From: Callorhinus ursinus
Lineage: Eukaryota; Chordata; Mammalia; Carnivora; Otariidae
Direction of reading: 5' to 3'
DNA: 64,000 nt
Assembly: GCF_003265705.1 (NCBI RefSeq)
Contig: NW_020312785.1
Coordinates: forward strand, 24,097,102 to 24,161,101
The translations under genes were made by a program, and so were the position numbers. The notes beneath the pieces are model-generated. The model saw only the letters and a list, made by a program, of their open reading frames with translations. It ran no database searches and had not been told where the DNA came from. Shown piece by piece: positions 1 to 11,444 of this stretch. The stretch's first letter is position 1; every line of letters begins with the position of its first letter.

Positions 1-828
1 GTGGGTACGTGTGGTAGCAGTGGACAGAGTAAAAGGTGGACAGAGAACTGTTGACACCACTGTTCCCGATTACTCCTCAGATCACTTTTGTGAATCAAAT
101 GAGAACATCTGTGTAGATTCCAGAAATTCTACACAGTCAATAATTATTACTTTGATTTGTTCAAAGGTCATTTGTAACTGAATGTACAAATTGAATGTAC
201 ACTATTTTATTATTTCCCTCAGCCTATGGGTGCCCTATATTCGAATTCTTAGAATGCTGCTTGAATAGCCAGGTTTGGTAAATCCAACAGAATGCCTCAA
301 ATAATCTCAGGCAGCATCCCCACACATTATTTTATTTCATCTTCCACCCTTCAAAAAAAGATGACTGTCACATAGTACTTTGGAAAAATTACAATGAACC
401 ACATTAATGAATCATGATAATATATAAAACCATTTCTAATAAGGTAAAACAATACCCTCTCACTTTCAAACAGTATCTTCTTGTCTAAAAAATTATTATT
501 ACTATTGCCATAATGAAAGGGAATTTGAAGGCATTTCAAATGTTTGAAAATTTGGGAAAAAACAATTTAAGAAATAACTGTGAGAGGAACCCAAAGAGGA
601 AACTCATTTTGAAGTGTCAGGTACGTTGAGTGCTCCCCCTATAGAGGACTGCGGGTCATTTTTCTTCCTCATGGAGAACAAAGATTATTTATTTGAAGTT
701 CTTTAAAACTAAAAGTAAATTTTATTTATCCTTTTTGGATTATTATGATTTTGTGATACAAGGAAATCATATGAGATTATGCCTCCTAAGGATAAATCCA
801 ACAAAATGATTCCAATATGTGAGTAGTA
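1..828. other. unique AT-rich DNA
   Basis: No repeat family, RNA gene or convincing coding frame is recognisable. Short open frames here have stop-rich neighbours and no recognisable domain. Confidence 0.5.
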
Positions 829-962
829 TGGTTTAGGGGTGAAGAGTGTTGAGTTTGGGGTTGAACTTCTTTGGTTCAAGTCCCAGCTCTGCCATTTACT
901 ATCTGTGTGATTATTAGCAAGTCCCTTACCTCTCTGAGCCTCCTTTTCTTCCTCAGTAAAGA
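829..962 (+). repeat. MIR SINE fragment
   Basis: The stretch matches the MIR core in order: a 'tcaagtcccagctctgccatttact' type segment, a 'tgtgtgat..ttagcaagtccctt' segment, then 'acctctctgagcctcc'. Ancient mammalian tRNA-derived SINE, heavily diverged, with the 3' end lost. Confidence 0.8.
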
Positions 963-1023
963 GAGTTATTGTGTTGCTCAAACAAGTTCATTTATGTACA
1001 ATACTTAATACATGATTAGCATT

Positions 1024-1232
1024 AAGAAGCTAGAAACAGGGGAGCCTGGGTGGCTCAGTCGGCTGAGCATCCAGCTCTTGATTTCTGCTCAGGTCACGAT
1101 CTCAGGGTCATGGGATCCAGACCCGCAGCGGCTCCATGCTCAGCTCAGAGTCGGCAGCAGATTCTTTCTCTCTCCCGCTGCCCCTCCCCACCCATATAAA
1201 TAAATAATCTTTAAAAAAAAAAAGAAGCTAAA
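1024..1232 (+). repeat. CAN SINE, first of a tandem pair
   Basis: The body begins at about 1039 with the CAN SINE head 'gagcctgggtggctcag', continues through the tRNA-derived part and a C/T-rich segment, and ends in an AAATAAATAA/poly-A tail near 1222. It is preceded by AAGAAGCTAGAAACA (1024-1038) and followed by the related AAGAAGCTAAA (1222-1232), so the target duplication is visible but shared with the next SINE. Confidence 0.9.
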
Positions 1233-1440
1233 GGGGTGCCTGGGTGGCTCAGTCGTTAAGCGTCTGCCTTTGGCTCAGGTCATGATCCCAGGGTCCTGGG
1301 ATCGAGTCCCACATCGGGCTTCCTGCTCAGCAGGAAGCTTGCTTTTCCCTCTCCCACTCCCCCTGCTTGTGTTCCCTCTCTCACTATCTTTCTCTCTGTC
1401 AAATAAATAAATAAAATCTTTAAAATAAATAAATAAATAA
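1233..1440 (+). repeat. CAN SINE, second of a tandem pair
   Basis: A complete copy: head 'ggggtgcctgggtggctcag', tRNA-like body with 'cgttaagcgtctgcc', C/T-rich linker, and a long AAATAAATAAA tail. It ends at AAGAAGCTAGAAAC (1441-1454), the same target word that precedes the first SINE at 1024. This arctoid-type body is less diverged than its neighbour, suggesting it is the later insertion. Confidence 0.93.
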
Positions 1441-1454
1441 AAGAAGCTAGAAAC

Positions 1455-3721
1455 ATTATTTACATTACATATAAGGGATAGACAAAGAAATGCAGCAAGC
1501 AGGAATTTTTAAGAAAGACAATCGTGTCACCGTGAAATGTATTTGAGGGCTACTTTGCAGCCCTTCCTTCAGAAATACTTATATTTGCTTTCTTTGAAAA
1601 ATTGTCGCTTATTTCATTCTAAGAGAAATACTATAAATAGGCTCAAATAAAACAGAAGTGACCAACATGGTCATCGTTAAATATAAAATATATATAAATA
1701 TAAAATGTATAAACATAAAAATTGATTTTGGCAATCAAATATTTTCTCAGAAAAATTACACTTAAATATAAATTTCTTTCTGTTAAAAAAAGTACCTTTA
1801 ATATGGCATACCTATTGGAGAAAACATACCAAGCATTCATTACAAAATAGCTAATGTGCTTGCACTGTCTGATTTCATTTTAAACTTAGAGAGATCTCCT
1901 GAGTTCCTCTGCTTTGTCATCATCTTCAAATCATACTACCATGTAACCATTGCCATTAATCAGTATTTTATAACTGAAGATGGATTTCTCAAAATAAATT
2001 TTAAAAACATGGCTGGAGAACAGGAAAATACGTAATGTCCTCTATCCTGTGGAAATAAATCACCATTTGCTACTTTGTTTTGTGTGGAAAGCAATAAATT
2101 TCACAGTGAAAAGGTAAAGAAGAAAGCAGAGTCCCCACAATCCTTTCTCTAGTCCTCACCAATCCTTAGCTAAGGGCTCATTCTTTGGGAATGATTCATA
2201 TGACAGCCAAAAACCAACAGACAAAATCTGCTTCTTTTCAATTCCTGCCAGCAACACACCAATGAAAATAACACAACCCTGCGTGAAACTGAGTATCATG
2301 GATCTGCTCACATTTTCATTTGCATTGGTAGGCTAGAATGATGTAAATTTTCCATATAATAAATCCATCTAAATAAATGTAGACCTAATGAGAAAGCCAA
2401 GGTTTATTGTTCTGTTAGATCATTTGCACAATTAAGAGCCTTTACAGAACACAGTTAATCCAAATTGTGCAAAACATATAAAATATGGTATGTTGGTTAA
2501 ATGTGTTGTCTTATTTTGCATCAAAAACTGGTGGATTAATTATCACAATCTCCCTTTTATAAAGTGAAAGCTACATTATAAATTATTTGAGATCAAAGGA
2601 GTTAGACCTGGCACAAGGCTTTACTTCAAGTGCAAATGTCTCATAAAAGTAGCATCACCTGTATGAATATGCATAGGCTCCTTCTGTGATATGCCCCAAT
2701 TTATATCATCATCTTTTGAAAAATGATATTTTAAAAGGACATTTGGCAGCTCTAGTAAGAAAATTCATAGGAAAACAATCTTATTTTGCCTACTTGTCAA
2801 TCTTAAACGCAGGAACAATTTAAGTTTAAAGTGAAAGACATTTTAAATCTGTTTACCATGATTTGCTCAAAGATACTGGCAGGGTTTTTGAGTCAGAGTA
2901 AAGCCGAGCAGTTACACTGAGCCAGAATTTTAAAGTAAAACATTTGAAAATCATAATAACATTATATGTACATAAATTCAGTGTCTAAATAAGAGTTTTA
3001 TAACCCATGATCTTAAAAATATGCAGGATTAGTAGTAGTAGTAGTGTTTTTTTGTTTTTTGGGTTTTTTTTAGGGATAGAAAGAACCATTAAAGAAACCC
3101 AGTGCAACTTTACTTCTTTCACGAGAATCTCCTCTTTAACAGGTTGTTTACAGGTTCTAGAAAAACCCATTCTATCAAGGATTGACAATTCCATAGTTAT
3201 ACTATTCCAACATTACAAATCCTTCTTTGCATTTTGTCTAAAGCTGTTTCCTTTTGGTTCCAGTTCTCTCTTTAGAGTAATAAAATAATCTGTCTATATG
3301 CTCTCTTTCATGTGGAAATCTTGAAAAATTTTTAGAATCATCCCCTCTACACTAAAGCTTTTCTTTTCTAGGTCAAACATCCTCAGGTCCCTTAACCCTT
3401 TCTCAAGTTATTAAGTAACAGAAAACTCACTCTCCTGTTTGTGCTCAGGTTCTCAATATTCCTCTCATTATGAGTGGTGGAACCAGCCAAAAGTGGAATT
3501 GTGGTTTATCATCTCCCTTAACCAGTAGAAGTTAGAAGACCAAATTTACAATAAATACAATTGACAGTGCTTTGAAAATTGTAAAGCATTATAAAAGTGT
3601 GGCGTAAATGTGTTATTATTTTTCAGTATTCTAAGATTAAGTCAGTCCTTCTTATTATGTCTGGCTGAGTATCTACTTTTTACTCATGAACTATTGTCAC
3701 ATGAAATATAATAGTACTAAT
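1455..3721. other. unique AT-rich DNA
   Basis: About 2.3 kb with no repeat or gene that I can name. It holds AT-rich low-complexity runs around 1678-1720 and a short AGT run near 3030, followed by T-runs. The overlapping small open frames on both strands look like chance. Confidence 0.5.
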
Positions 3722-3850
3722 TATTATTTAGTATCTAGTAAGTCCCAAGCACTATATTGGCGCTTGACCTCTAACACTTTGATACAACTTTGTGGAAGTA
3801 GTAGAATTAACTCTATTTTATATATCAGAGAATTCCCATCCTTTACTCAT
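3722..3850 (-). repeat. probable MIR fragment
   Basis: Read on the minus strand it retains the MIR end. On the plus strand, 'agtaagtcccaagcactat' is followed by an 'aacactttgatacaactttg' segment and an 'actctattttatatatcagag' segment, the usual order of antisense MIR. Divergence is high, so this is tentative. Confidence 0.45.
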
Positions 3851-3936
3851 GCAAGATTATATATGCATATTCTTATTAAATTTCCCTTGGTAGTTTCAGA
3901 TTACTGTTATCTGGACCAGATTACTGTTATCAAAAC

Positions 3937-4208
3937 CAGTGGATTTTATTTGCTTATTTTTAAATGTTTTTTAATTTGAATTCCAGTTAGTTGACATGCA
4001 GTGTAATATTAGTTTCAGGTGTACAATACAGTGGTTCAACACCCAATGCTCATCACAAGTGCCCTCCTTAATCTCCATCCCTCTACCCCCCCTACCCTCT
4101 GGTAACCAGCAGTTTGTTCTCTATAGTTAAGAGTCTGTTTCTTGATTTGCCTCTCTTTCTCTCTCTTTTTTTCCCCTTTGCTCATTTGTTTTGGATCAGT
4201 GGATTTTA
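3937..4208 (-). mobile_element. 5'-truncated L1, 3' UTR end only
   Basis: Antisense copy of a carnivoran L1 3' end. On the plus strand T-rich sequence is followed by 'agttgacatgcagtgtaatatt', 'gtgtacaatacagtggttcaac' and 'ctctggtaaccagcagtttg', then a C/T-rich stretch. The element is bounded by the 12-bp repeat CAGTGGATTTTA at 3937-3948 and 4197-4208, a plausible target-site duplication. Only about 250 bp of L1 is present. Confidence 0.82.
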
Positions 4209-4437
4209 AATGTTTTTTATTGCAACTCCTTATTTGTTAAAAATAATTGAGCACACTTTCAATAAATGTGCATATTTTTGTTTATAAATTAAATTTATAG
4301 GTACTAATATATTAACATGTGCATTAGTAAAATTAGCAATTTAAAAGGATGATCTAAATTTAAACGGAAATTTAAAATTTTCTCAGTAGATACCCTGTTT
4401 GTCTACAGATTAAAACATCCCTACTTTTGTTCTATAT
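4209..4437. other. unique AT-rich DNA
   Basis: Nothing recognisable apart from AT-rich sequence. Confidence 0.4.
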
Positions 4438-5002
4438 CAGGGGTTGGCAAACGAAGTCCAAGGGCCAAATCTGGCCCACAGCTCATTATTGTACAGTCCA
4501 TGAATTCATAATAGTTTTTGAATTGTCAAGTGGTTGAGATAACTCAAACGAAGAATACTATTTTGTAATACATGAACATTATATGAAATTCGAATTTTAT
4601 TTTTTTTACTTTTTTTTAATAGAACCAGCTCTTGCTATTGTAAAGATTATTTATTTAGTTGTTTGTCAGAGAGAGCACAAGCAATGGGAGGGGCAGGCAG
4701 AGGGAGAAGCAGGCTCCCTGCTGAGCAAAGAGCCTGATGCAGGACTCCATCCCAGGACCCCTGCATCATGAACTGAGTTGAAGATAGACACTTAACCAAC
4801 TGAGCCACCCAGGCGTCCCTTGAATTTTATTTTTTATTAAGTTTTTTTGGAACACACCCCTACTTATTTTTGTGTGTGTGCCTTGTCTATGGCTGCTTTC
4901 AACTGCAACTGCAGAAATGAATGTTTGTGACAAAGATTGTATGGTCCACAAGCTTAAAACATTTATTACCTGGCATTTAAAAGAAAAAACTTGCAACCCC
5001 TG
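4438..5002. mobile_element. non-autonomous hAT-type DNA transposon, split by a SINE
   Basis: The left end CAGGGGTTGGCAAAC (4438-4452) and the right end ending in TTGCAACCCCTG (4991-5002) form imperfect terminal inverted repeats. Internal segments ('ggccaaatctggcccac', 'tgtctatggctgctttcaact', 'gtatggtccacaagc') match the common mammalian hAT MER-type element with these ends. A CAN SINE (4641-4819) interrupts it. I am sure of the element type but not of the exact subfamily name; an 8-bp target duplication is not evident. Confidence 0.8.
4641..4819 (-). repeat. CAN SINE inside the hAT element
   Basis: Antisense CAN SINE: the plus strand shows the inverted A-rich tail 'taaagattatttattta', a purine-rich segment, 'gaagcaggctccctgctgagc', then 'aactgagccacccaggcg'. 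It lies inside the older DNA transposon, so it is the younger insertion. Confidence 0.9.
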
Positions 5003-5059
5003 CTGTAGACCAGAGAAATAAGTATCAGAAGTATGGCAACAGTCATTGGAAATACAACC

Positions 5060-5210
5060 TTGTGTAGTCAGGGCACTGGCCTCAGAGTTCGAGCCTTAGG
5101 TTATACTCCTACTTCTCGCTCATACTAGCTACATGCCCCTTGGAAATGATCTTCAGTTTCTAGCCCTTTGATTCCGCATTTGTAAAATAATGACATTGCA
5201 TTGAATGAGC
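5060..5210 (+). repeat. MIR SINE fragment
   Basis: MIR order is visible: 'gtcagggcactggcctcagagttcgag', then 'actagctacatgccccttgg', then 'gcatttgtaaaataatga'. Diverged ancient SINE. Confidence 0.7.
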
Positions 5211-6547
5211 CCTTTATGTTCCAAAGTTCTTCAGGTTTATAACTCCTGCAATGGGCCATGAATATACAAATACGTCTGAAGTGCAAGCATCACAATAAGA
5301 ACCAGACTCGTATGGTTCAAAGAATCTTTCTAGACTTGATGGATAACTAGCTACAGTAATAATAAAAATAAATCTTAGCACTGATAAAAGAGTTGGCATC
5401 ATTTAGTGTAGGGCTAAGAAGTGCATTTTCAAATTGTTATGCTTGAAAGAACAGAACTGCAATTTAGGAAAACGAACACTTCAGCATAAATAAATTATGA
5501 CCTCCAAGACCATAAAAATGTAAATCCAAATTTAATGAGGAATTAAATATCCTAGGATTTACCATTAAGTCAACAATTTGATCTTGATATTAAAAAGTTT
5601 ATTTCACCTTTTAGAGAGTCCTACAAGTTTCCCCCCAAAAACTCTCTAGTTTACTATCTGCTTCACCTATTCAGTTTTGTTTTTACTCTGAAAAATAATT
5701 AAGACTAAAATAGTCGTATAAGCATGTGCAGTTTGAAACATATTTTTAAAAGCAAGCCATTTAAAAAGAGATCTGTATTTTTCTTTTAATAAATAGGAAT
5801 AAATTCCTTGTTGTCTTTGTAAGTAGGTTGCTAATTTCAACTTTCTGAATTATTTCTCTTGATTATTTTCTTAACAGTGGCAACGAATATTGTAGGCCTT
5901 CTAGTAGAAAACACATAACAGTGATTAAGAAATTTTTTCACCCGGAGCAGTTACAGCTTGTAAAAGTATTACAGGAAAAGTATGTCAAATAACAGAGGTA
6001 GATTTTCCAGATGCCTAGGAAATCCCCCCTCTGTGTGAAAAGCATTTGAAATCTAAATAAATTCTTTAAGGACAATAGCTTACCAGTTTCTCTCCTGCCT
6101 TAGAGTCATTGTCTGACTAAAGTTTGTTGGTGATAATGAAGGAGCACGACATTCTCAGACATTGAGATTGTGACTCTATTTGTGTAGTGACCTAATTTCA
6201 GAAGAAAAAAATTAGCATGCAGGTTCTAACAAGTACTGACATATTTAACAACACACGGAGGCAGATATTACTGCCAGGCGTGTCCCAGAAAATCTAAGAT
6301 GTGCAATTGCAACATCTTTAGGAAGTATAAAAAAATGAATCTTAAAAATAAGCATACTGATGCGTGAATGAGTTTATATCACCAACAAATATTCTAGGGC
6401 TTGCTGTTGAACAATTCATTGCTTGCTATCAAAAACCAAAATATTGAGACTGAGTGAGTTGACACAAGTTCTAACTTCTAGAGTGAGAGCTAGTCTACTA
6501 GAATACTAACACACAACTCAAGGGTACATCTTTATTTTTTTACCACT
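5211..6547. other. unique AT-rich DNA
   Basis: About 1.3 kb with no recognisable gene or repeat. Confidence 0.5.
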
Positions 6548-7116
6548 GCTGTGTCCCTCAAGATATGCCTCTGAAAGTGTGACGGGCTTGTTGCAGGCAT
6601 GCCTGTTACAGGATTTTCCTTTAGTGCCCATGGTTCTTGGTCACACCGCTTCCAAGAATGAAGAGGTGGACCAGACGAAGAGTGGTGGGCATTAAAGCAA
6701 AGCTTATTGAGAGTAAGGCAAAGTTTATTCAGCAACGGTCCAAAGCTCCCAAACAGGGAAGAGACCTGAGAGGGTTGCTGATTTGGTGTTCAAATCCAGA
6801 GGGTTTTATGGGCTCTTTGGTGTGGGCTGTTTTAATCTGATTAACCCTCCACACGCCTGTCACCCAATCAGGATTTTCTCCACGTGCTCATCTACCTATC
6901 AGGTAGTCGTTCACGTGGGAAAGGGTGGAGGGCTCCACCCAAGGTGGTGTTTCCAAGCCTCCAGTATCAAGAGGGCGGAAGCCACCACTGCCCTAAGGCA
7001 TGCTGGCTAGCCACAGGCCCCTAGATCAAGCCCTGTTTAAATATCCCACTGGCTGTTGGGCTGGCCCGCGGGCCTGGGTTAGGACGCCCAAGGCCATTCC
7101 CTTCCTTTCTATCACA
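6548..7116 (-). mobile_element. probable endogenous retrovirus solo LTR
   Basis: Read on the minus strand the segment begins TGTGATAG. It has a promoter-like CATAAAA box near 6803-6810 (plus-strand TTTTATG), then an AATAAA polyadenylation signal (plus-strand TTTATT at 6724-6729) in a short repeated 'GCAAAG.TTATT.AG' block. Beyond it is a U5-like part containing 'gtgaccaagaacc' and ending near 'gacacagca'. The promoter-then-polyA spacing and U5 style suit a gammaretrovirus-like (ERV1) LTR. No primer-binding site, gag, pol or env sequence is seen beside it, so it would be a solo LTR. Both ends are approximate and no convincing target duplication was found. Confidence 0.6.
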
Positions 7117-7439
7117 TACAAGTTTTAAGTCCTCCCAGTAGGAAGACTTAACATAACCTGGGTCATTGAGCAAAGCCTAGATTAACAGGATGGGGGTCTT
7201 TTTACTGAGAATGGGGGCCCCTTGTCCCTGCTTGCCTTTCTTCCAACTATCCTTCATTATCAGTAAAAAATTATTGAATAAACACGGGGTGCAGTAGGGA
7301 CTGCTGCAACATTAGACTCAACTAGCCTCAAAAATCGACGTGTCAGTGCTTTGAAAAAGGCCACATTTGCCAGATTGCCGTAAGTGATCTTTCCTGGTGA
7401 CAAAGGTCCTGTTTGAATTAAGTAATTAATTCCTAAATA
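7117..7439. other. unassigned DNA beside the LTR
   Basis: Moderately GC-rich sequence from 7117 to about 7245 could still be LTR U3, because the U3 boundary is uncertain. The rest is ordinary AT-rich DNA with nothing recognisable. Confidence 0.4.
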
Positions 7440-7860
7440 ATTTTTGAGTATCAGTTATTTGAGAAGTGTTTTTCCAGGCACTGCAGATAAGGCAGTGAAC
7501 CAGATATACTCTTTGACCTCATGGATCTTATATTCTAGTGGGGCAAGTCAGGAGATAAATAAAGAATAAAATATCACCCTAATATAAATTGTCCACATAG
7601 GTTAACAACAATGTGTCAATCAGGTTAATTAGTTGTAACCAATGTACCTTCTGGTATGGGGATATTAACAGCCGGACAGGCTGTGCATATGGGGGTGTAA
7701 CATAGGAACTCTCTGTATTTTCCGTTCAATTTTGCTGTGAAGGTAAAACTTTTAAAAATAAAATCTATTAAAAACATACTGTTACGTTAGACAGTGATAA
7801 GTACACTTGAGAAAAAAAGAACAGAATGAGAATAGGATGTATTGGGGTGATATTTAAAAG
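7440..7860 (-). repeat. L2 3' end, interrupted by an old L1 fragment
   Basis: Antisense L2: 'ttttccaggcactgcagataaggcagtgaacc', then 'gacctcatggatcttatattctagtgggg', continuing after an insertion with 'acagtgataagtacacttgag' and 'agaataggatgtattggggtg'. The intervening 7590-7780 is a different repeat (next entry). Pieces are quoted in short form; the order fits L2 on the minus strand. Confidence 0.7.
7590..7780 (+). repeat. ancient L1 3' end within L2
   Basis: The sequence ends 'aactctctgtattttcc', 'ttttgctgtgaaggtaaaac', 'aaaataaaatctatt', which is the 3' terminus of mammalian-wide ancient L1 families. It lies between two parts of one L2 copy, so it inserted into the L2. Confidence 0.65.
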
Positions 7861-7906
7861 CTACATTATGATTGCAAAAATTAGCCTGAGAGTTTTTATA
7901 TAGTTT

Positions 7907-8112
7907 CTTTTTTTTTTTTTAAGGCTTATTTATTTATTTGAGAGAGAGAGAGAGCTGGCGGGGGGAGGAGGAGAGGGAGAGAGAGAATCCTTAAGCAGAC
8001 TCCCCACTGAGCACGGAGCCCAAAGCGGGGCTCCATCCCACGACCCTGAGATCATGACCTGAGCCGAAATCGAGAGTCAGCTGCCGAACCAACTGAGCCA
8101 CCCGGGCTCCTC
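7907..8112 (-). repeat. CAN SINE
   Basis: Antisense SINE: poly-T and 'ttatttatttatttgag' (inverted tail), a GA-rich run, 'gcagactccccactgagc', 'gaccctgagatcatgacctgagcc', ending 'aactgagccacccgggctcc'. Confidence 0.92.
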
Positions 8113-8269
8113 TCCTTCCTTTTTGATTATTTTTGTTTTCTGGCCATTTTCCCCTGCTCTATGAAATGTCTTTGATTGGAAGCACACACATTAGCCACGT
8201 TCATAGCATAAATCCTTCTTAATTCTCAAGCTGTGAGTGACTGCCGCTCACACAGTCCTCAGATCCACA

Positions 8270-8990
8270 AGGTCCCATATGAGCTGCATCCCTCCCATCC
8301 CCCACTCCAGCCTCACATTATCCCCTCTCCTTCCAACACCCTGCCAACTCCGTCCACCCACACCACCCTCAGGGCTGCTTTACCAACACACCCAACAAAC
8401 ACCTGCACGTCTCAGACGTTGGCCCTTGTGGTTTCCCACACCTGGCATGTTTTGGTCTTGTTTAAACACAGAATCTGGAAATCGCTGCCTGGGTTTAATC
8501 TCAGTAATAGCCTACAACCTTGGACAAATAGCAGGCCTCTCTGTGCCTCTGTCTCCTCATCTGTAAAATGGAGCTCTTACCTAGCTCCCAAGCTGACCGT
8601 GAGAATTAGATGTGTTCATGGGAGCAAAGCATTACATAGCGCCTGGTACATGGTAAAACAAGTGTTTCCAGACTGGCACACAGCTCTCCTTCTTTGGTCT
8701 TCTTTTTTTACACAGAGGCCAAATGTGACCTTCTTCTCGTTTAATATTCCAGCCTCCCCACCACTACCTGTCCCCATTTATATCTTTTATAGTGTTTCAT
8801 AAGGCCTGCTCTCAGCTAACATATTATCTGTTTTTTTCTTCTTTAGTGTAACTGTTCTCTACAACGAAAATATTAGATCCATGATTGTAGGAATTCTGCC
8901 TGGGTGACTGTCATGTCCCAGTGTCCTGGCCAATAGTTGGTGCTCATTAAATCTATGTTTAATAATGGAACAAATGTATACATGAATGAG
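8270..8990 (+). repeat. L2 3' part with an inserted MIR
   Basis: C/T-rich L2 ORF2 tail segments (8270-8460, 'ggcccttgtggtttcccacacctggc') are separated by a MIR and resume at about 8700, ending with 'gaattctgcctgggtgactg', 'tggccaatagttggtgctcattaaat', the usual L2 3' end. The 189-codon frame at 8233-8802 runs across both repeats and is not a gene. Confidence 0.72.
8465..8695 (+). repeat. MIR SINE inside L2
   Basis: Near full-length MIR: 'gcctgggtttaatctcagtaat', 'aaccttggacaaatagcagg', 'tctcctcatctgtaaaatgg', 'gcctggtacatggtaa'. It splits the L2 copy and so is younger than it. Confidence 0.85.
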
Positions 8991-9832
8991 CACACTCAGT
9001 AGAGAGGACCTGAAGATGTTTACACATACCCAAAAATATACTGGAAAACACTAGTAGGTTAAAAGGTTTGTGGCATCTGAATCATCCCTTCAACTTTGAA
9101 ACAAATCTTTAATTCACTTATTTTCTGCTACATAAGGAAAAAAAAAGCAATTTTTTTTCTCTTCTATCTTACTAAAGTTTATCGGCCTGCTTTTATAAGT
9201 TAAAAGTTAAAAAAAAGTTAAGGAATCCATTTTAGAAGTATCAGAATCAAAAGATATTTAAGATCTTTAGTACCACTTCACTAAGTATAGTACTTTTATA
9301 ATCATTTTCTATATTTGTCATACCACAGAAAAAAATGTTTACTGAAGAAACTCATACCAGGAAATGTTGGAATCATATTGGTATAGAAATGATCTAGCAA
9401 TGGCTTTTTATAATGATACTCTGCCAAAATGTATGTAGAATGCTTATTTAACCAAATTAAATATAAGCCAAATAATATGATTTTTATAGCCACATGATAT
9501 GCTAAAATATTTGCTGCAACTTTTAAATTGTAAAACAGTAAAGGTATGTTATTATAGAGAAAAGAAAATAAATCTTTATAATTATTTCAATAAATTATAT
9601 ATTTAAAGGATTTTAATACAATCTAGAACACTAAAAGTTTCTTTCTACCTTAGTAAAAATGATCTTTTATTAGTTAATAGTTTGAATAAATAGCTTATAA
9701 AATATAAGGAAATCGTATAGGCTATAATGTTGTCCAAAAAATTATAATAAAAAATTCACTGAGCTCTTTGTGTAAAAAGGTCAAAATCAATTATAATTAT
9801 TAATTGGATTATTTTTAGTACTTTACAATTTA
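8991..9832. other. unique AT-rich DNA
   Basis: Very AT-rich with many short A and T runs. No gene or named repeat is visible. Confidence 0.5.
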
Positions 9833-10850
9833 AAATTCACTGAATTTCTAACAGTCAACAAAACAAAAAGACAACTGACCAAATGGGATATTTGCAAATG
9901 ATATATCTGATAAGGGGTTACTATCCAAAATATATAAAGAACTTGTACAAATCAACACAGAAAAACAAATAATCCAAGTAAAATATAGGCAGAAGACATA
10001 AACACACATTTCTCCAAAGAAGACAGACATATGGCCAACAGACATACAGATGGCCAACAGACATATGAAAAGATGCTCAATATCACTAATCATCAGGGAA
10101 ATGGAAATTAAAAAAAAAAAAACAATGAAATATCACCTCACACCTGTCATAATGGCTAAAATCAAAACTCCAAAAAACCAAAAAGTGTTGGCAAGAATAT
10201 AGAGAAAAAGGAACCCTCATGCACTGTTGGTAGGGATGCAAACTCATGCAACCACTGTGGAAAACAGTATGGAGGTTCCTCAACAAATTAAAAATAAAAT
10301 TACCATATCATCCAGTAATTCCACTATTTACCCAAAGAATGGGAAAACACTAGTTGGAAAGGATATGTGCACCCCTATGTTTATTATAGCATTATTTATG
10401 ATAGCCAAAATATGGAAGCAACCCAAGTGTCCATCAATAGGTGAACGGATAAAGATGATGTGGTATATATACATAATGGAATATTAAAGAATGAAAGCTT
10501 GAAACTGAAATAAGTCAGTCAGAGAAAGACAAATACTGATTTGTCTTTAATATATATGTAATATATATTTAATGATTTAATATATATGTAAAATTTAATA
10601 TACAAAACAAAGAAAAAAAGAGAAAAAAAATGGACAAACTGGTGGTTACCAGATGGGAGGAGAGTGGGGGAATGGGTGAAATAGGCCAAGGAGTGTAAGA
10701 GTACACTTATTGTGATGCGCACTGAGTAATGCATGGAATTACTGAATCACTACATTGTACTCCCGAAACTAATATAGCGCTGTACATTAACCATACTGGA
10801 ATTTTTTAAAAAGTTTATAAAAAATAAAATGAAATTCACTGAATTTCTAA
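9833..10850 (+). mobile_element. 5'-truncated L1 with perfect target duplication
   Basis: The 19-bp repeat AAATTCACTGAATTTCTAA at 9833-9851 and 10832-10850 bounds about 980 bp of sense L1. The L1 starts in the C-terminal part of ORF2 ('gataaggggttactatccaaaat', 'gcagaagacataaacac', 'ggtagggatgcaaactcatgcaacc') and runs into a short 3' UTR and A-rich tail near 10800-10831. The ORF2 frame is broken in several places. An AT-repeat expansion lies at 10540-10600 inside the element. The perfect duplication suggests a moderately recent insertion. Confidence 0.95.
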
Positions 10851-11444
10851 TTTTATCCAATTAAAAATGCCAGTAATTCTTGATGGTATTTATTATCTGT
10901 TGACTTTGAATTTTGACTAAGTAATTTTAAACCAACATAGCAGTAAACTTACTTATGAAATTCAGGCATAAATTATACAGATGACTACCTTTAAAGATTG
11001 CATTTAATATTCTTTTGCCTCTGTCAAACAGAACCAGTCATGTTTTCAAAATAGATTTATTTTACTCTCATGAATAATTCTTGGAAAATTGCCAAATTCA
11101 TTCCTGAAACTGCCCATTTGCTTTCTGTTATATCACTTTATCACACATAATATGATCACTTTGCACAAAATATTTGCCTATTTCTAATTTTTCTTGACAG
11201 AAAGTATGTTACCTAATTACCAGATTTGGAGTTAACTATATATTTCAAGGTATGCTTTAGTTTTAGTTTAATGTAATTCAATAAACATGCTGAGGACCTT
11301 TGGTGAGTGAAATATTAAGGCAAATGTTATGTGAATACAAAATTATTAAGTCTGTCTTTGTTCAAGAGAACTTACTCTCCTACTCTATTGTATTAGTTGT
11401 ATATCAGCTTCATACAGAATGCTGTTACCCAGAAGAGTCTAGAT
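10851..11444. other. unique AT-rich DNA
   Basis: No recognisable feature. Confidence 0.45.

Noticed and set aside
8233..8802. 189-codon open frame on the plus strand
   Set aside because: It runs through L2 and MIR sequence, whose C/T-rich composition lacks stops; not a gene.
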